A stretch of DNA of 60,000 nt from Takakia lepidozioides. Its lineage: Eukaryota; Streptophyta; Takakiopsida; Takakiales; Takakiaceae. Both the position numbers and the translations under genes were made by a program. This document shows, piece after piece, positions 23,368 through 33,738 of the stretch. Position 1 is the stretch's first letter. Each line of letters begins with the position of its first letter. The notes beneath the pieces are model-generated. The model saw only the letters and a program-made list of their open reading frames with translations, was not told the DNA's origin and did not search any database. The stretch spans positions 12,588,001 through 12,648,000 of the forward strand of contig CM060733.1 in NCBI GenBank assembly GCA_030704615.1, written 5' to 3'.

Positions 23368-24905
23368 GGAGCTATGCATGTCAACTAAGGAGGGTGGCCA
23401 AAGGCAGGGCTATACAACTTCAAAGGCGCTTCAGATCTTGGAACTCCATTATTTCTCTCGGTATCTTGGGGTGACCTTAAAGCAAGATTGATGTACATCT
23501 GAGCAAAGAGTGGCCCCTTTGGCCTTTTCATGTGCCAGTCTTTTGACAGCTTGCTAATATACTAATTGACTACATATCTTCTAGTTCTTGATAACTTTCT
23601 TCTGAATCCGAATGCAGTTCCTCGTTGTGTGCTGCTTGGGCAATATACCAGCTTACGCCGAAGAAAGTATTTCAGTTCAGATTCATGTGTGAGATGTGTT
23701 GGAGGGTAGTCCCATCATGTGTGCTTGCAAGTTCTGGTCATAGGTACGTTTTGTCCCCACAAAAAAGACTGCCCCATGATTTGATTTGCAGGTTCTGAAG
23801 AAGCCCATTGCCTACCTCATTATGGCAGCCATCTTTGCACCACACATTGGTACAGCTAACAGGCCGGTGACTAAGGCCCACCCCACACATTGTGTTTTGA
23901 AGGAGAGCAGGTATCATATGTGAGAGAGAATCTAATCGTGCCAGTCCCTGTGAACACAGCATTGACCTACGGAAAATTAACCCTCCCAGAGACTTTTGTG
24001 GGATTCCCACTGTGTTCGCAACCACCCGGGTTTAGCTTATCCGAGCTGCAGGTTTAAACGAATGTACGACAGAATACTCGATTTGTTGGCTCTCTTGTAG
24101 AGAGAGACTTTGCATCATGTTGAAGTCAATGGAGAAAATGTGGTCAAAGGACCTTACACTGTGTCAAAGGCACGGGTGACCGATTGGTGTGTTGTGCTGA
24201 GTCGTGCCCCTCTCTCACCTTCCTCTTATGTTTTGCCAAAGCAAGAGAGCCAATTGCCGTTTTAGGCTTGTTTTTTTTTGTTTTTGTTTTTGGAATTTGT
24301 TTTTGGAGGTAGAAAAAATGCGAAATTTCGCCAGAAATAAAAACACAACTTAATTTATTTACCCATAAGACCGGTCAGACTAATGTTTAGGAGATGCCAT
24401 AAAAGGAGATGGATCATTTTCATAATATGGACCATCTCTACATACATTCTCATCACATACATGTGGTAACATGCTATGTATGTAGTGCATGTCATGCATG
24501 CGGGCCATGCATGTATGCTGCCCTCCAGAAATGGATGTAAACATAGTCATGTCCAGGGATATTACTGGAAACTCTTTCATTAACTTGGCACTTGTCGGTG
24601 GTGCAAAATGGACCTTTTTCACGCATGTGCAAAACCTATTATAAGGTAGAGACCATACCTATTGTACGGTAAAGACTAGAGACCATACACAAGACTCTAG
24701 TTGAGACTTGGTCAGGGAGTACAAGAGACTTGTGGGGGGAGAGGTTCCGTGTGTGCAACTATGTATCGGTCTTCAGGATGGGTCCCTAGAGGAAAACGGA
24801 GGAATAAGACTTCCAATCAAAGGGTTGAGCTTACTCCTCCTCTTCCTCTTGCGACCCACACCGGGAAGAGATTGATCGCAGCCTTCTACTTTACTTGTCG
24901 GTTGT
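23368..24905. other. J-gene 3' region and unexplained exon-like pieces
   Basis: Two stretches look exon-like but were not assembled into a gene. About 23,792-23,871 lies between an AG and a GT and reads VLKKPIAYLIMAAIFAPHIG. About 24,102-24,170 reads RETLHHVEVNGENVVKGPYT. Neither matches a family I know. The rest is low-complexity T-rich sequence (24,270-24,300) and plain intergenic DNA. Confidence 0.3.
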
Positions 24906-24926
24906 TTAACCCCTAATGGACGAGGC
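24906..24926 (+). repeat. Candidate piggyBac left terminus (TTAA + 17-bp inverted repeat)
   Basis: TTAA (24,906-24,909) is followed by CCCCTAATGGACGAGGC. The exact reverse complement, again bounded by TTAA, ends at 46,721. Sequence similarity between the two sites stops abruptly at the TTAA on the outside, as expected for a TTAA target duplication. Confidence 0.65.
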
Positions 24927-26340
24927 AGTTATTGGTGAGCCCCCTCCAAAACAGGACATACCCTCACGGATGAGGGTATATCTCTCACGAAAGTAACATC
25001 CACTGGGATGAACCGTATGAATTGGAGGCTACCTACTTCATCCAGCTTCTGTGAAAATTTCAGCTCATTTCACCGTGTATTTTGGAAGATTATAAGAAAT
25101 TTGCAAGCCCTAAATTTGGGGTACACTCCAAATTTGCAGTGGAAAAATGGTTTGACCAAGAAAGTGGATCGACAAAAAAAAAATTCCTCACAAGACCCCA
25201 TCCAGATTCCCATTATGTGGCACCTAAAGCATGTTGTGGCAAAATTCCAAAGCAGAATTCCCAAATTTTCACAAGGTTGCTTTGTAAGGGAAAACAGGGG
25301 GGTCAAACACACCATGAAGCTCAAATGACATGTAATTCAGGCTGAGGGGGTCCAAATTTCCTTGGAATCACAATTGTTGCAGTGAAAAGATCCCTTGAAT
25401 GATGAAGTACCACCTCCAAAAAGAATTTCAAAATTTCAGCAAAAATTGAATCACTGATTTGAATTTCTACTTCAATCCCAGCTCAGGCCAAATATTGCCT
25501 GAGCCGGTAGACATTTCTGGCTACAAAAAATGGGCTACGTCACCGATTTGCGACAAAATGTCGGGGGACCCCAAATGCGAAACCCTAAGAAGGGCTTGGG
25601 GACGCCCTCTGTTTCGGCGTTTCACCTGACAAGCATCTGAAAACTAACTACCAACTACCGACTACCAACTACCTGCTTTACCCCAGTGCAACGATACAAG
25701 TTCCCCGCACTAGAAGCATTCGTGTCATTTACCACTGGGTAACGACTCATTTTGAGTCGTAAAAGTCAAAAAAACCGGGATCGACTGGAAGTTACAAACG
25801 ACTAGTTACAACAGACGTGGAAGTTGGGTCGGACATCCAATGATTGGAGTGGTAAAGGACACAGACGCGCGAACAACTGCTCAGCGATTATTGCGATTAA
25901 TGCTTAAGAACCACGTGGCGTAACCAGGCGGGCCGCCCGTGTGTCTGACCTTTTGGGCTGACTTTGACTTTTCCCTCCGGATGAGTGGACTGACTCACCG
26001 AAGCGGGGTGACGCATGGACGCGGACGTGGACGACGATGTGGACGCCGACGTGGCAGCGCCACGGCGAGCAGCACTGCTGCCACGGGCCCGGGGCACCAC
26101 GTGGTAGTTGACCACATAACTTGCAGTGCTACATGCCCAGTGGCAATTGCGACTGCAGAAGTCGGCGCAACCACTGCTTTACTACTTTAAATGAAGTGCT
26201 CGAAATTACTTGAACAATAACTCATAGTGGTTCATGCTTTGAAGTTTTGGTGTTTGTAATGAGCCGACTAGTACATACGCATGTAATGCCATACAAGAGA
26301 ACTAATCATGTCATTAGAAATGCGAAAACAATGAAAGACA
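24927..26340. other. Left interior of candidate piggyBac element, non-coding
   Basis: No protein family recognised. Contains the palindrome-like ACGACTCATTTTGAGTCGT (25,744-25,762) and a 20-nt word at 25,707-25,726 whose exact reverse complement lies at 42,862-42,881 on the other side of the CACTA insertion. The stretch 26,020-26,110 is rich in GGACG(C/T)GGACG-type repeats. Confidence 0.4.
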
Positions 26341-26398
26341 TGCCATGAAACAAAACAAAATGAAAATGAAATGAAATGAAATAAATGGTACTTCATTA
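26341..26398 (-). mobile_element. LINE 3' tail, left half of a split copy
   Basis: (AAATG)n tail followed by GGTACTTCATTA, the start of the shared LINE 3' end. The remainder (CATCTGCGGAAAGCTCAAAG) resumes at 38,146, after the CACTA element, so this LINE copy was interrupted by the CACTA insertion. Confidence 0.85.
26396..26398. repeat. CACTA target-site duplication, left (TTA)
   Basis: TTA directly precedes CACTACAAG. The matching TTA follows the right terminus at 38,143-38,145. Three-base duplications are the rule for CACTA elements. Confidence 0.9.
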
Positions 26399-26426
26399 CA
26401 CTACAAGAGATGAGCGTTTTTAGGAC
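26399..26426 (+). repeat. CACTA left terminal inverted repeat
   Basis: CACTACAAGAGATGAGCG followed by TTTTTAGGAC. It matches the right end at 26 of 28 positions (differences at bases 9 and 25). Confidence 0.93.
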
Positions 26427-26794
26427 TACGGGTTTGGCGGAGTCATAAAAACTGCACTAAGTACATGACTACAGAGCGCTGAAATGCATTACAGTTTTAG
26501 TTTTATGACTTTGTAGTAATGGATATCACTACATGACTCCGGAAAGTTAGGGAACATTGGTCAAACATTGTTGACCATGATGACAGGGATGGTTTATATG
26601 ACTAGTGTGATATGTTTGACTACACGTGGACGACGTTTCATGGAATCTTATGACTCCATGACTGAAGATGGTTTCAGAGCTCTATTTATACGACTACATC
26701 ACTACACGTGTCATTTTGAAGGCACATATAATGCAAATAAGGTTGCCCATTAGGTTTAAAAAAGTTAAAAAAAATTTGCTAATAAGGTTGCCCA

Positions 26795-27230
26795 TTAGTG
26801 TAATCGTGAACAGAAATGAGGGCTGGGACTTGGCATCTTTTTGTCTCCTGCGCCACACCACATAGCTGAGGGATAGAACGCGATGATAGCAGGATATGCA
26901 GGGGCGTGGGATGGAGGCGTTGAGCAAATGATGCACGAATGAGAAGAGGAGGAGGAGACGAGACGAGGACAAGCGAGCTCGCCGTTCTTGGGAGAGTCAG
27001 CTTGGTCTTAGCAAGCGTGTTTCAATCTCTGACTACTCATCTACGCCGTAGTGGTTCGATCTGACAGACCAATCCGACATTACCTGACTACAAACACAAG
27101 CAGCACACACAAGAGGTCATTGGTCAAATCCTCCATGGGTCAGGACAGGTCAAGGACAATGTGGTAGGGCACCTTTTTCTTCAACCTATTTCAGCCTGTG
27201 TTGCCCTCTCATCAGACTCGGCCGCAAGAT
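26795..27230 (+). pseudogene. Captured PPR-gene fragment inside the CACTA element
   Basis: Runs of near-identical sequence match, in reverse complement, 47,215-47,690 outside the element: AATAAGGTTGCCCATTAG, GTAATCGTGAACA, ATGCAGGGGCGTGGGATGG and AGGTCATTGG...GACAATGTGG. The part GGAACGC.ATGAT.GCAGGATATGC corresponds to a PPR-type WNAMIAGYA segment. All frames are broken. It shares an origin with the PPR/PDF family to the right. Confidence 0.75.
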
Positions 27231-27234
27231 GCAT

Positions 27235-27690
27235 ATTGAATTTTGTAAGTTAGGTCGTTGGGTACATCTGTGGTGGTTTGGAGTGACTTTGGCAAGTTAC
27301 TGCCAGTGTGGCAGTAGGGAAGTATCCAAAAACATATAATAGAGGTGAGGAGAAGCTTTGGAGTGAACACTTTCCGACCCCAATGGTGGGACAATGGAGA
27401 CAAAAAGGCGAATGCATGTTGGACTACAGAGAGAAGCAGATGCATTTCAGATTGTGATAAGTAGGGTTGGGGTGTTTTGGGGAAGAATTCCACACCAGTA
27501 TGGTTGGGGTGTTTGCTGGTAGAATTGTAGGCTGTCAGAGGCATGGATAGCTGAAGGAGCAGGGATAGAGTGTGGGTCCACATTCATCCAAGAGGGCTGG
27601 ATTTCAAGCTCCACATTACCTATGATTCCCTGTGGAAGGATAGGTACAAGAAACCTACATGGGTAGATGGTCAACTGGAAGCGGCATGCT
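27235..27690 (+). pseudogene. Captured WW-PDF-type exons inside the CACTA element
   Basis: The plus strand shows a relic of the DPSQWWNN exon (27,370-27,420; GACCCCAATGGTGGGACAAT) and then VHIHPRGLDFKLHITYDSLW with KDRYKKPTWVDGQLEAA (27,575-27,690). The PDFK-LW-P.WV pattern is that of the OSB PDF motif. Equivalent sequence lies on the minus strand at 38.3-40.2 kb. Confidence 0.7.
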
Positions 27691-27719
27691 GTACTATATG
27701 TCATTACTGTACTATATGT

Positions 27720-27928
27720 CATTCCAGAGACTGTCATTGTTGGTCCATGTGTTTTACAACAACGCTATCAATATAAGACTCCTGGTTCGCATTGGAAACT
27801 CAATCCCTGCAAGTTCATTGTGTGTGAAGCTCAAACTTGCGATTTGAAGGATCTTGTAGCCAAGTTCATTCAACCGGAAAGGAGAAATTCTGAAAGCTCC
27901 CAAATTTGATGTGGGCAAGCTTATGGAG
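27720..27928 (+). pseudogene. Captured ribosomal protein eS1 (RPS3a) fragment, copy 1
   Basis: Reads CEAQTCDLKDLVAKFI, then after a small deletion and frameshift KILKAPKFDVGKLMEV, ending at a donor-like GAG|GTAAGA. These two pieces match the C-terminal third of eukaryotic eS1, a 40S ribosomal subunit protein (plant form EASSCDLKELVAKFIPE and VKILKAPKFDLGKLMEVHG). Codons between them are missing. The gene itself must reside elsewhere; this is a non-functional passenger in the transposon. Confidence 0.85.
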
Positions 27929-28436
27929 GTAAGACTTAGCTTCCCTCCTCTAATGTAAGTGTTGGATAAGTTTCATTTAGTGTCGACCTTCACTGCATAT
28001 ATTGGCTCTTTTCTTGGCTGGTTTCATATTTTCTTGGCTGGTATGCTGTTGGTTGGCTTCTTTCATTTCACGTGTGTAGTGGAAGGGGAGAAGTACTTTC
28101 CTAAGTTCTGCTGCAACAATGTCTTTTTCCAGCCTAGATGTTTTCGATGGATACAAATTGAAGTGCTTTGAATGTTGCTACAATACTATAATAAAGTGGA
28201 GGGTGCTGAATGCAGTTGGCCTTGCTTCGTGCAGGCATAATCCAGGGAAATGTGGACATAGCTGAAACCCCATGATAGCATTTCCAGAGGATGGTGTGGA
28301 TGGCCTCACAATCCAGCATGCAAAATCCATGACAATGTGGAGCTGGCTGAATGGGCAAACATGTTAAGTGGCGAACAAGCCACGTCACTGGTACATAGTT
28401 GCATGCTTACATAGTACATGAAAGCATACTATATGT

Positions 28437-28686
28437 CATTCCCGAAATTGACCATGTTGGTCCATGTATTTTACAACAATGCTATCAATAAAAGACCAAT
28501 GGTTCGCATTGGAAACTCTATCCCCGTAAGTGGCTTGTGCGTGATGCTCAAACTTGTGATTTGAAGGATCTTATACCCCAGTTTATTGCAGAGGTCATTG
28601 GAAAAGACATTGAGAAGGCAACAGCCGTTATCTATAATCTACAGATCCCCTTCAATTTGATGTGGGAAAGCCGGCTGGCTGGAGGT
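28437..28686 (+). pseudogene. Captured ribosomal protein eS1 (RPS3a) fragment, copy 2
   Basis: Reads RDAQTCDLKDLIPQFI, then EVIGKDIEKATAVIYNLQ, and a worn version of the KFDVGKL segment. It retains the part deleted from copy 1, so the two derive from a duplicated captured segment rather than one from the other as they stand. Flanking sequence (TATATGTCATTCC, GCATTTCCAGAGGATGGT) is also duplicated between 27.7-28.3 and 28.4-28.8 kb. Confidence 0.82.
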
Positions 28687-29037
28687 CTAGTCTCACTTTC
28701 ACTCATCTAATGTCAGTGTTGTATCCATTGTAATGTGGAGATGTTTGAAACAACATTGGAGCATTTCCAGAGGATGGTCTAGATGGCCTTTCGTGGCGTG
28801 TGCCGAATCCATGGCAAGAAAACATTGCAGGCAGAACCCATGGCAATGGTACCAGCACGGGTTGGTCCAAAGCCAATTGCAACAACAAATGAATAAAGGT
28901 GCTGAAAGGAAAGCACTCCATAATTGATCATAAAATCCAGTGTCCAAGCATGATATCTTAATGGGAATGCGAAGGGAGTGTTACCACCTTAAACTATCAT
29001 GCATGGTCTATAACTGGAGTGCACAAATTGCGCATAT

Positions 29038-32000
29038 CTAATCTTCATCATCCTCATCTATGTCTGGGTCACTACATGTATCACTGTCTTCATCACAGAC
29101 TTCATCTTCTCCAAGGGTTGGCTGAACATCATCACCACGTATACGGGGTGCTCGGAGGTACAAGGAGGCCACCTGCTCTGGAGTAACCGGTACCGCTCGG
29201 CTGCATGTTGGGCCATCAGTAACCACAGTCTCCTCTAGTCTTTGTGGGGCTAACAATCCTTCCACTTCCGCCACATCATCATTATCAATTGATATGTCGC
29301 AGACCACTCTACGTGCTCGGGGGCTCTTCTCCAGGACGACTTTCCACCCCGGCTCCTTCACACAATCAGAAAAAAACACTTGATCAACCTGGCCAGGAAA
29401 CACAAAAGGTTGCTCAGAAGGTGGAAGCATACGGTTAAAATTGACAAGTGTGAAGCCAGCATCATCCTGCTTCATTGACATAGGTTGACGACCCACGCGA
29501 CTCGCTCGTACCCACGAACACAAAAACACTATAGGCTGTATTTGGTCATAGTCAATTTGTAAAATCTCCCTTATAAGACCCACATATCTTGTAGGTTCCT
29601 CCATGTCATTGCCTGAATTGTTGGTAATGGGCTGGTGCTGGAAAACAGATGAGACTCCACAATCAAAAGATACCATACTTGTTGTGTTCATGCCGGGGGA
29701 TGTAACCCTGTAATGGTTACCATACGCTGTCATACTCTTGAATGACAGGGCCGTAAATGATGGAGGTCTTGAAAGATCCAGTAATTCCTCACGTGGTGTA
29801 GGATCAAGCCCATCTGATTGAATTGAGAGATGATCCCGTACACCTTGAGGGAGCCAAACAGCAAATGGAGGACAAGGATGCAAATCAGGAGGGTACTGAA
29901 TTGCCGTGGGATTGCTCATGTCTTCCAGCCCTTGCTCCTCACGAAACAAGCGTCGTCTGGCTTCTATCCGTGTGGACTCTACTTCATATATCCTGTCACA
30001 ATCCGAGGGTCAGCCAGGAGATTGACAGAGGTGGCGTGGGAGATTTGAAAAGATGCCATATGCCAACTAATGATAAATGACTAAAACTTGGAAATCTGAA
30101 TGTCAATCAAGTAGATTTCTTACCCCAACATGACTGATAGACGAGGATGGTTCTGAATGATGTACTCATGTACAATATCACACAGGTCATTCAATTTTCG
30201 GGCTTTAGAACTTCCTTCCACAACTTCACGTTCCACAGATTCTGCCTCATCTGCATCCCACACCCTTCGTACACTTCCATCAAATCCTACCATATACTCT
30301 GTGCAAAAACCCAATGCTTCTTCAAATTGGTATCCTTCTGCCATGCTCCCCTCGGGCCTTGCCATGTTTCTTACGTAGCCTTTCATATCTTTCATTGCCC
30401 GCTCCATGGGGTACATCCAACGAGATGCTACGGGCCCGCATAAGTACAACTCATCCACTAGGTGAACAACTAGATGTGTCATCACATCAAAAAATGATGG
30501 TGGGAACTCCTTCTCTATAAGACACAGAGTGAGAACTGCTTCAGTTCTCAATTCCTCATACTCTACAAGATTCACCACTTTTGCACACAACTTCTTAAAT
30601 ACACGACATACTCGCCCTTCGAGGACCACTTGGCATGAGCCCACGGATAGCTGACGCAATGCATTGCGAGAAGAACTTGGTTGAAAATATTATTAAAACT
30701 ATCTTTGGTGAGAAAGACACATTGAAAGTTCGCCGTGATTTGGAGCTACTTGGGATGCGCCCGGAATTGTGGCTACAACGTAATCCTGACAGAGCAGATA
30801 CGTTAATTATGCCTCCTGCCCCTTATGTCCTCACTGAGGCTGAGTTACAAGTCTTTCTGGAGATTGTGCAGAACTTGAAAGTGCCAACAGGCTACGCATT
30901 AGCTTTCAAAAAGCATGTGGTGAAGAAGAAGTTGTCAGGCATGAAATCACATGACTATCATGTGCTCATGCAGCAAATTATAGGAGACCCTACAAAATGA
31001 ACACATAAGCAATTGAGCATTTACTCATCACAATTTAAACAGAAAACGCAAAAATGTACACAGCCAATTTAAAGGCCATGAAGGAATTACCTCCCAATAA
31101 GGTAAGACATATAAAATTGACAATCGCTTAACTCCATGAGTTTTTGCTGGGTCTGTCCTGCTATCTGGCGTCCCTCCGTTTTCCACCCATGCAGTGCGAG
31201 CTGTTGCAAGGTCCTTGATTTGTGTTCCAGTCTGCGTTTTTGGAGGAGTTCCATGCTCAGTAGCGCCATTGAACATTCTTGACCTTCTATATGGATGATT
31301 GCGGGCCAAAAATCTTCGGTGGCCTAGGAAAACAATTTTTCCACATGTGTGTAACTGCTGTGAAGTCACCCCGGGTCCACAAGCTGGACAACCAGCATAA
31401 CCTTTCGTCACTTGACCTGAGAGCAAGCCATATGCAGGGTAGTCATGGATTGACCACATCAACACTGCCCTCAGTGTGAATTCGCGTTGACCACGAGGAC
31501 GGGAAACATCATGAGCTGCAATCCCTCTCCATAGTTCCAATAGCTCTTCCACTAGGGGCATCAGATAAACATCTACGTTGTCCGAGGTAACAGACTCCTT
31601 ACCAGGAATCAGTAGCGCTAACATGACAAAGAACTTTTTGGTCATTAACCACGGAGGCAGATTGTAATTGACCAAGAGAACGGGCCATGTGCTCCAACTT
31701 GTGGATTGAGCTCCGTAGGGATTTACACCGTCTAAGGCCAATCCAAATCACAGAGATCGTGGCTCTGCAGCAAAATCCGCAAATGTGGTGTCAATGTGTC
31801 TCCATGCTTTGCTATCAGCTAGATGTCGAACCAACCCATCCTGGCTCTTATGTCTGTCGTGCCATGTCATGAGGTTAGCGATCGATTTACATCGGTACAT
31901 ACGTTTCAACCTTGGAATGACAGGGAAGTGTCGCAATACTTTCTTGGGCACACTTCCACGACCTGGAATGTAACGGGAATTGCGGCACACTGGGCAAATG

Positions 32001-33201
32001 TCTACATTCTCATACTCCCCACGGAAGAGTACACAACCGCGCTCACAGGCATGAATCATCGTGTACTGCAATCCCATCTTGGCAATCATGGTTTTTGCTT
32101 CATAGTGAGTTTTCGGCAATGAATTCTCTTTAGGCAAAAAAAACTCTTACGCAACAATCCCAGAAGCTCATCCACAAATGCATTGGTGCACTTGTGGGTA
32201 GTGCATGCGTTCAGCAACGTCAAAGTTGCTTGCAGCCGGCTGATGGAGCACCCTTCAAAAAGTGGACATTGCGACGCTCGGAAGAGTTTATCATACTCGG
32301 GATCAACGTGCAGGTGAGCATTCTCATCAAATTCATTGTCTCTGGAATCGTCGAGATCATCGTCATGATCGGCAAATGTGTGATCGGTTCCACCATGAAT
32401 GGGGTCCTCTCTATTTGCATCTGCAAAGAGAAACGCTTCCTGCAATGCACGCTGCATTTCTACCTCCAATCCACCACTCTCATCTGCGTTCTTTGTGACA
32501 TTGGGCTCCCGCTGTGCCGCAGGGCCTTCGTCTTCATCATCTGAATATTCACATCCCTGCATCCCAATAGTCATCTTGTGAGTGGACCAACAACGATGTG
32601 ACACTTGTTCATATTATGACATAGGAGGCACGGTGACGTTGCAGTGATGCAGTCATATTTACGTATGTATCTTATGAATATCACCAATCAAAACACGACA
32701 TTTGTAACCATTGAAGTCATAGTTGCAGTCACTTACTTAGTCATATATGACTACATGACTACACATGATCAATGAAAACACGACATGTGCATTAATAAAG
32801 TGATAACGGAAGTGGCATAGTCATACTCACGTCTGTATCTTATGACTTCTTGACTACAATCACCCAACGAAATGTCGACATGTGGAGAAGAGAGGATCGT
32901 TGCATTCAAAATTCAAACTAAAGTGCTGAAGGGAAAGTGACGATCTTACCGGAAGAGAACAGCGTTGGAGAAGAGGATCCCTCCCGTGTATCATGTAATG
33001 ATTCCTCACTGTTTCCAACAAGAGTACTTTTCCTCCATGACACTCATCGCAGTTGCATAGCATTTTTGTATGCCCATTCCTTGTGGCATAAGCTTCTTCC
33101 ATTCGCCATAGACGGTCATCTATTCTACGCCTACACATCCGTTCGCCACCTGCACTGTACATGCTTTGAACGTCACCCTTCCCTCTTTGCATGCTACGCA
33201 C
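29038..33201 (-). pseudogene. CACTA Tnp2-type transposase, broken
   Basis: Minus-strand order: a transposase-associated zinc-knuckle-like exon (MLCNCDECHGG, donor G|GTAAGATC near 32,953); an acidic linker with PLFEGCSISRLQATLTLLN; YEAKTMIAKMG..DICPVCRNSRY; LALDGVNPYG...STWPVLLVNYNLPPW; and RWMYPMERAMKDMKGYVRN...EGSMAEGYQ. Then comes a DUF4216-like C-terminus (GFTLVNFNRM, GWKVVLEKSPRA) joined by a clean intron (29,993-30,123). This is the catalytic transposase of the CACTA element. Three lesions: an indel in an A8 run at 32,136-32,143, an in-frame TGA at 31,748-31,750 where relatives have Arg, and a ~330-bp inverted segment (30,655-30,990). The low number of breaks suggests recent inactivation. 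Confidence 0.9.
30655..30990 (+). pseudogene. Inverted middle segment of the Tnp2 transposase
   Basis: On the plus strand, opposite to the rest of the gene, an open frame reads DAMHCEKNLVENIIKTIFGE ... SGMKSHDYHVLMQQII, the conserved block that belongs between PYW and the C-terminal block. The left junction falls in the perfect palindrome CGCAATGCATTGCG (30,655-30,668), used as coding sequence on both sides. The right junction lies in an intron remnant near 30,990. Confidence 0.85.
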
Positions 33202-33738
33202 ACTGCATTGTCTCTAGTTTTGCACCAGCTGCCAATGTGCTATTTCTATATCTATAGTATACTATAAGTATCGTTTCTGAGTGTCCATGGTGAAGCGGAA
33301 GGTCTTCGAAGTGACAGTCCCTCTCACTGAGTACGAGAAGTTCCGAGAGCGCGGATTGCTGCCATAAAGGAGGTGGAAGCAACGTTCAAGCAGTCGATAG
33401 ATGGGTGAGTTTAGTTCCTGACTTTGGATACCCACCCACTAAACTTGCGATTTGCCTTATCCTCTAACCTTCCTACAGCGATCATAAGCTTCATAGCATA
33501 AATGGGGGCGAGTAGCTGCGACTTGTACAAACAAAGAGGCAAACAACATGCAGTGAGTGGCGATTAGGTTGAGGAGGGTGTGTCATTAGGCGGGAGATGT
33601 CCGCCGTCATTCGTGGGCAGGCATTACGTCCTGGTAGGGTGCGGCTGTGGTTCAGCGTAGGCTTAAGAGTATTGAGGTATGTATGCTTACATTTGTTTGT
33701 GATTGTTTGAGAGGGAGGTCATGGAGGTGTTTGTGCAG

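Noticed and set aside
24640-24960. Possible LTR end and primer-binding site (TTATTGGTGAGCCCCC)
   Set aside because: No matching second LTR, no gag-pol frame nearby, and the sequence is better explained by the TTAA-bounded inverted repeat.
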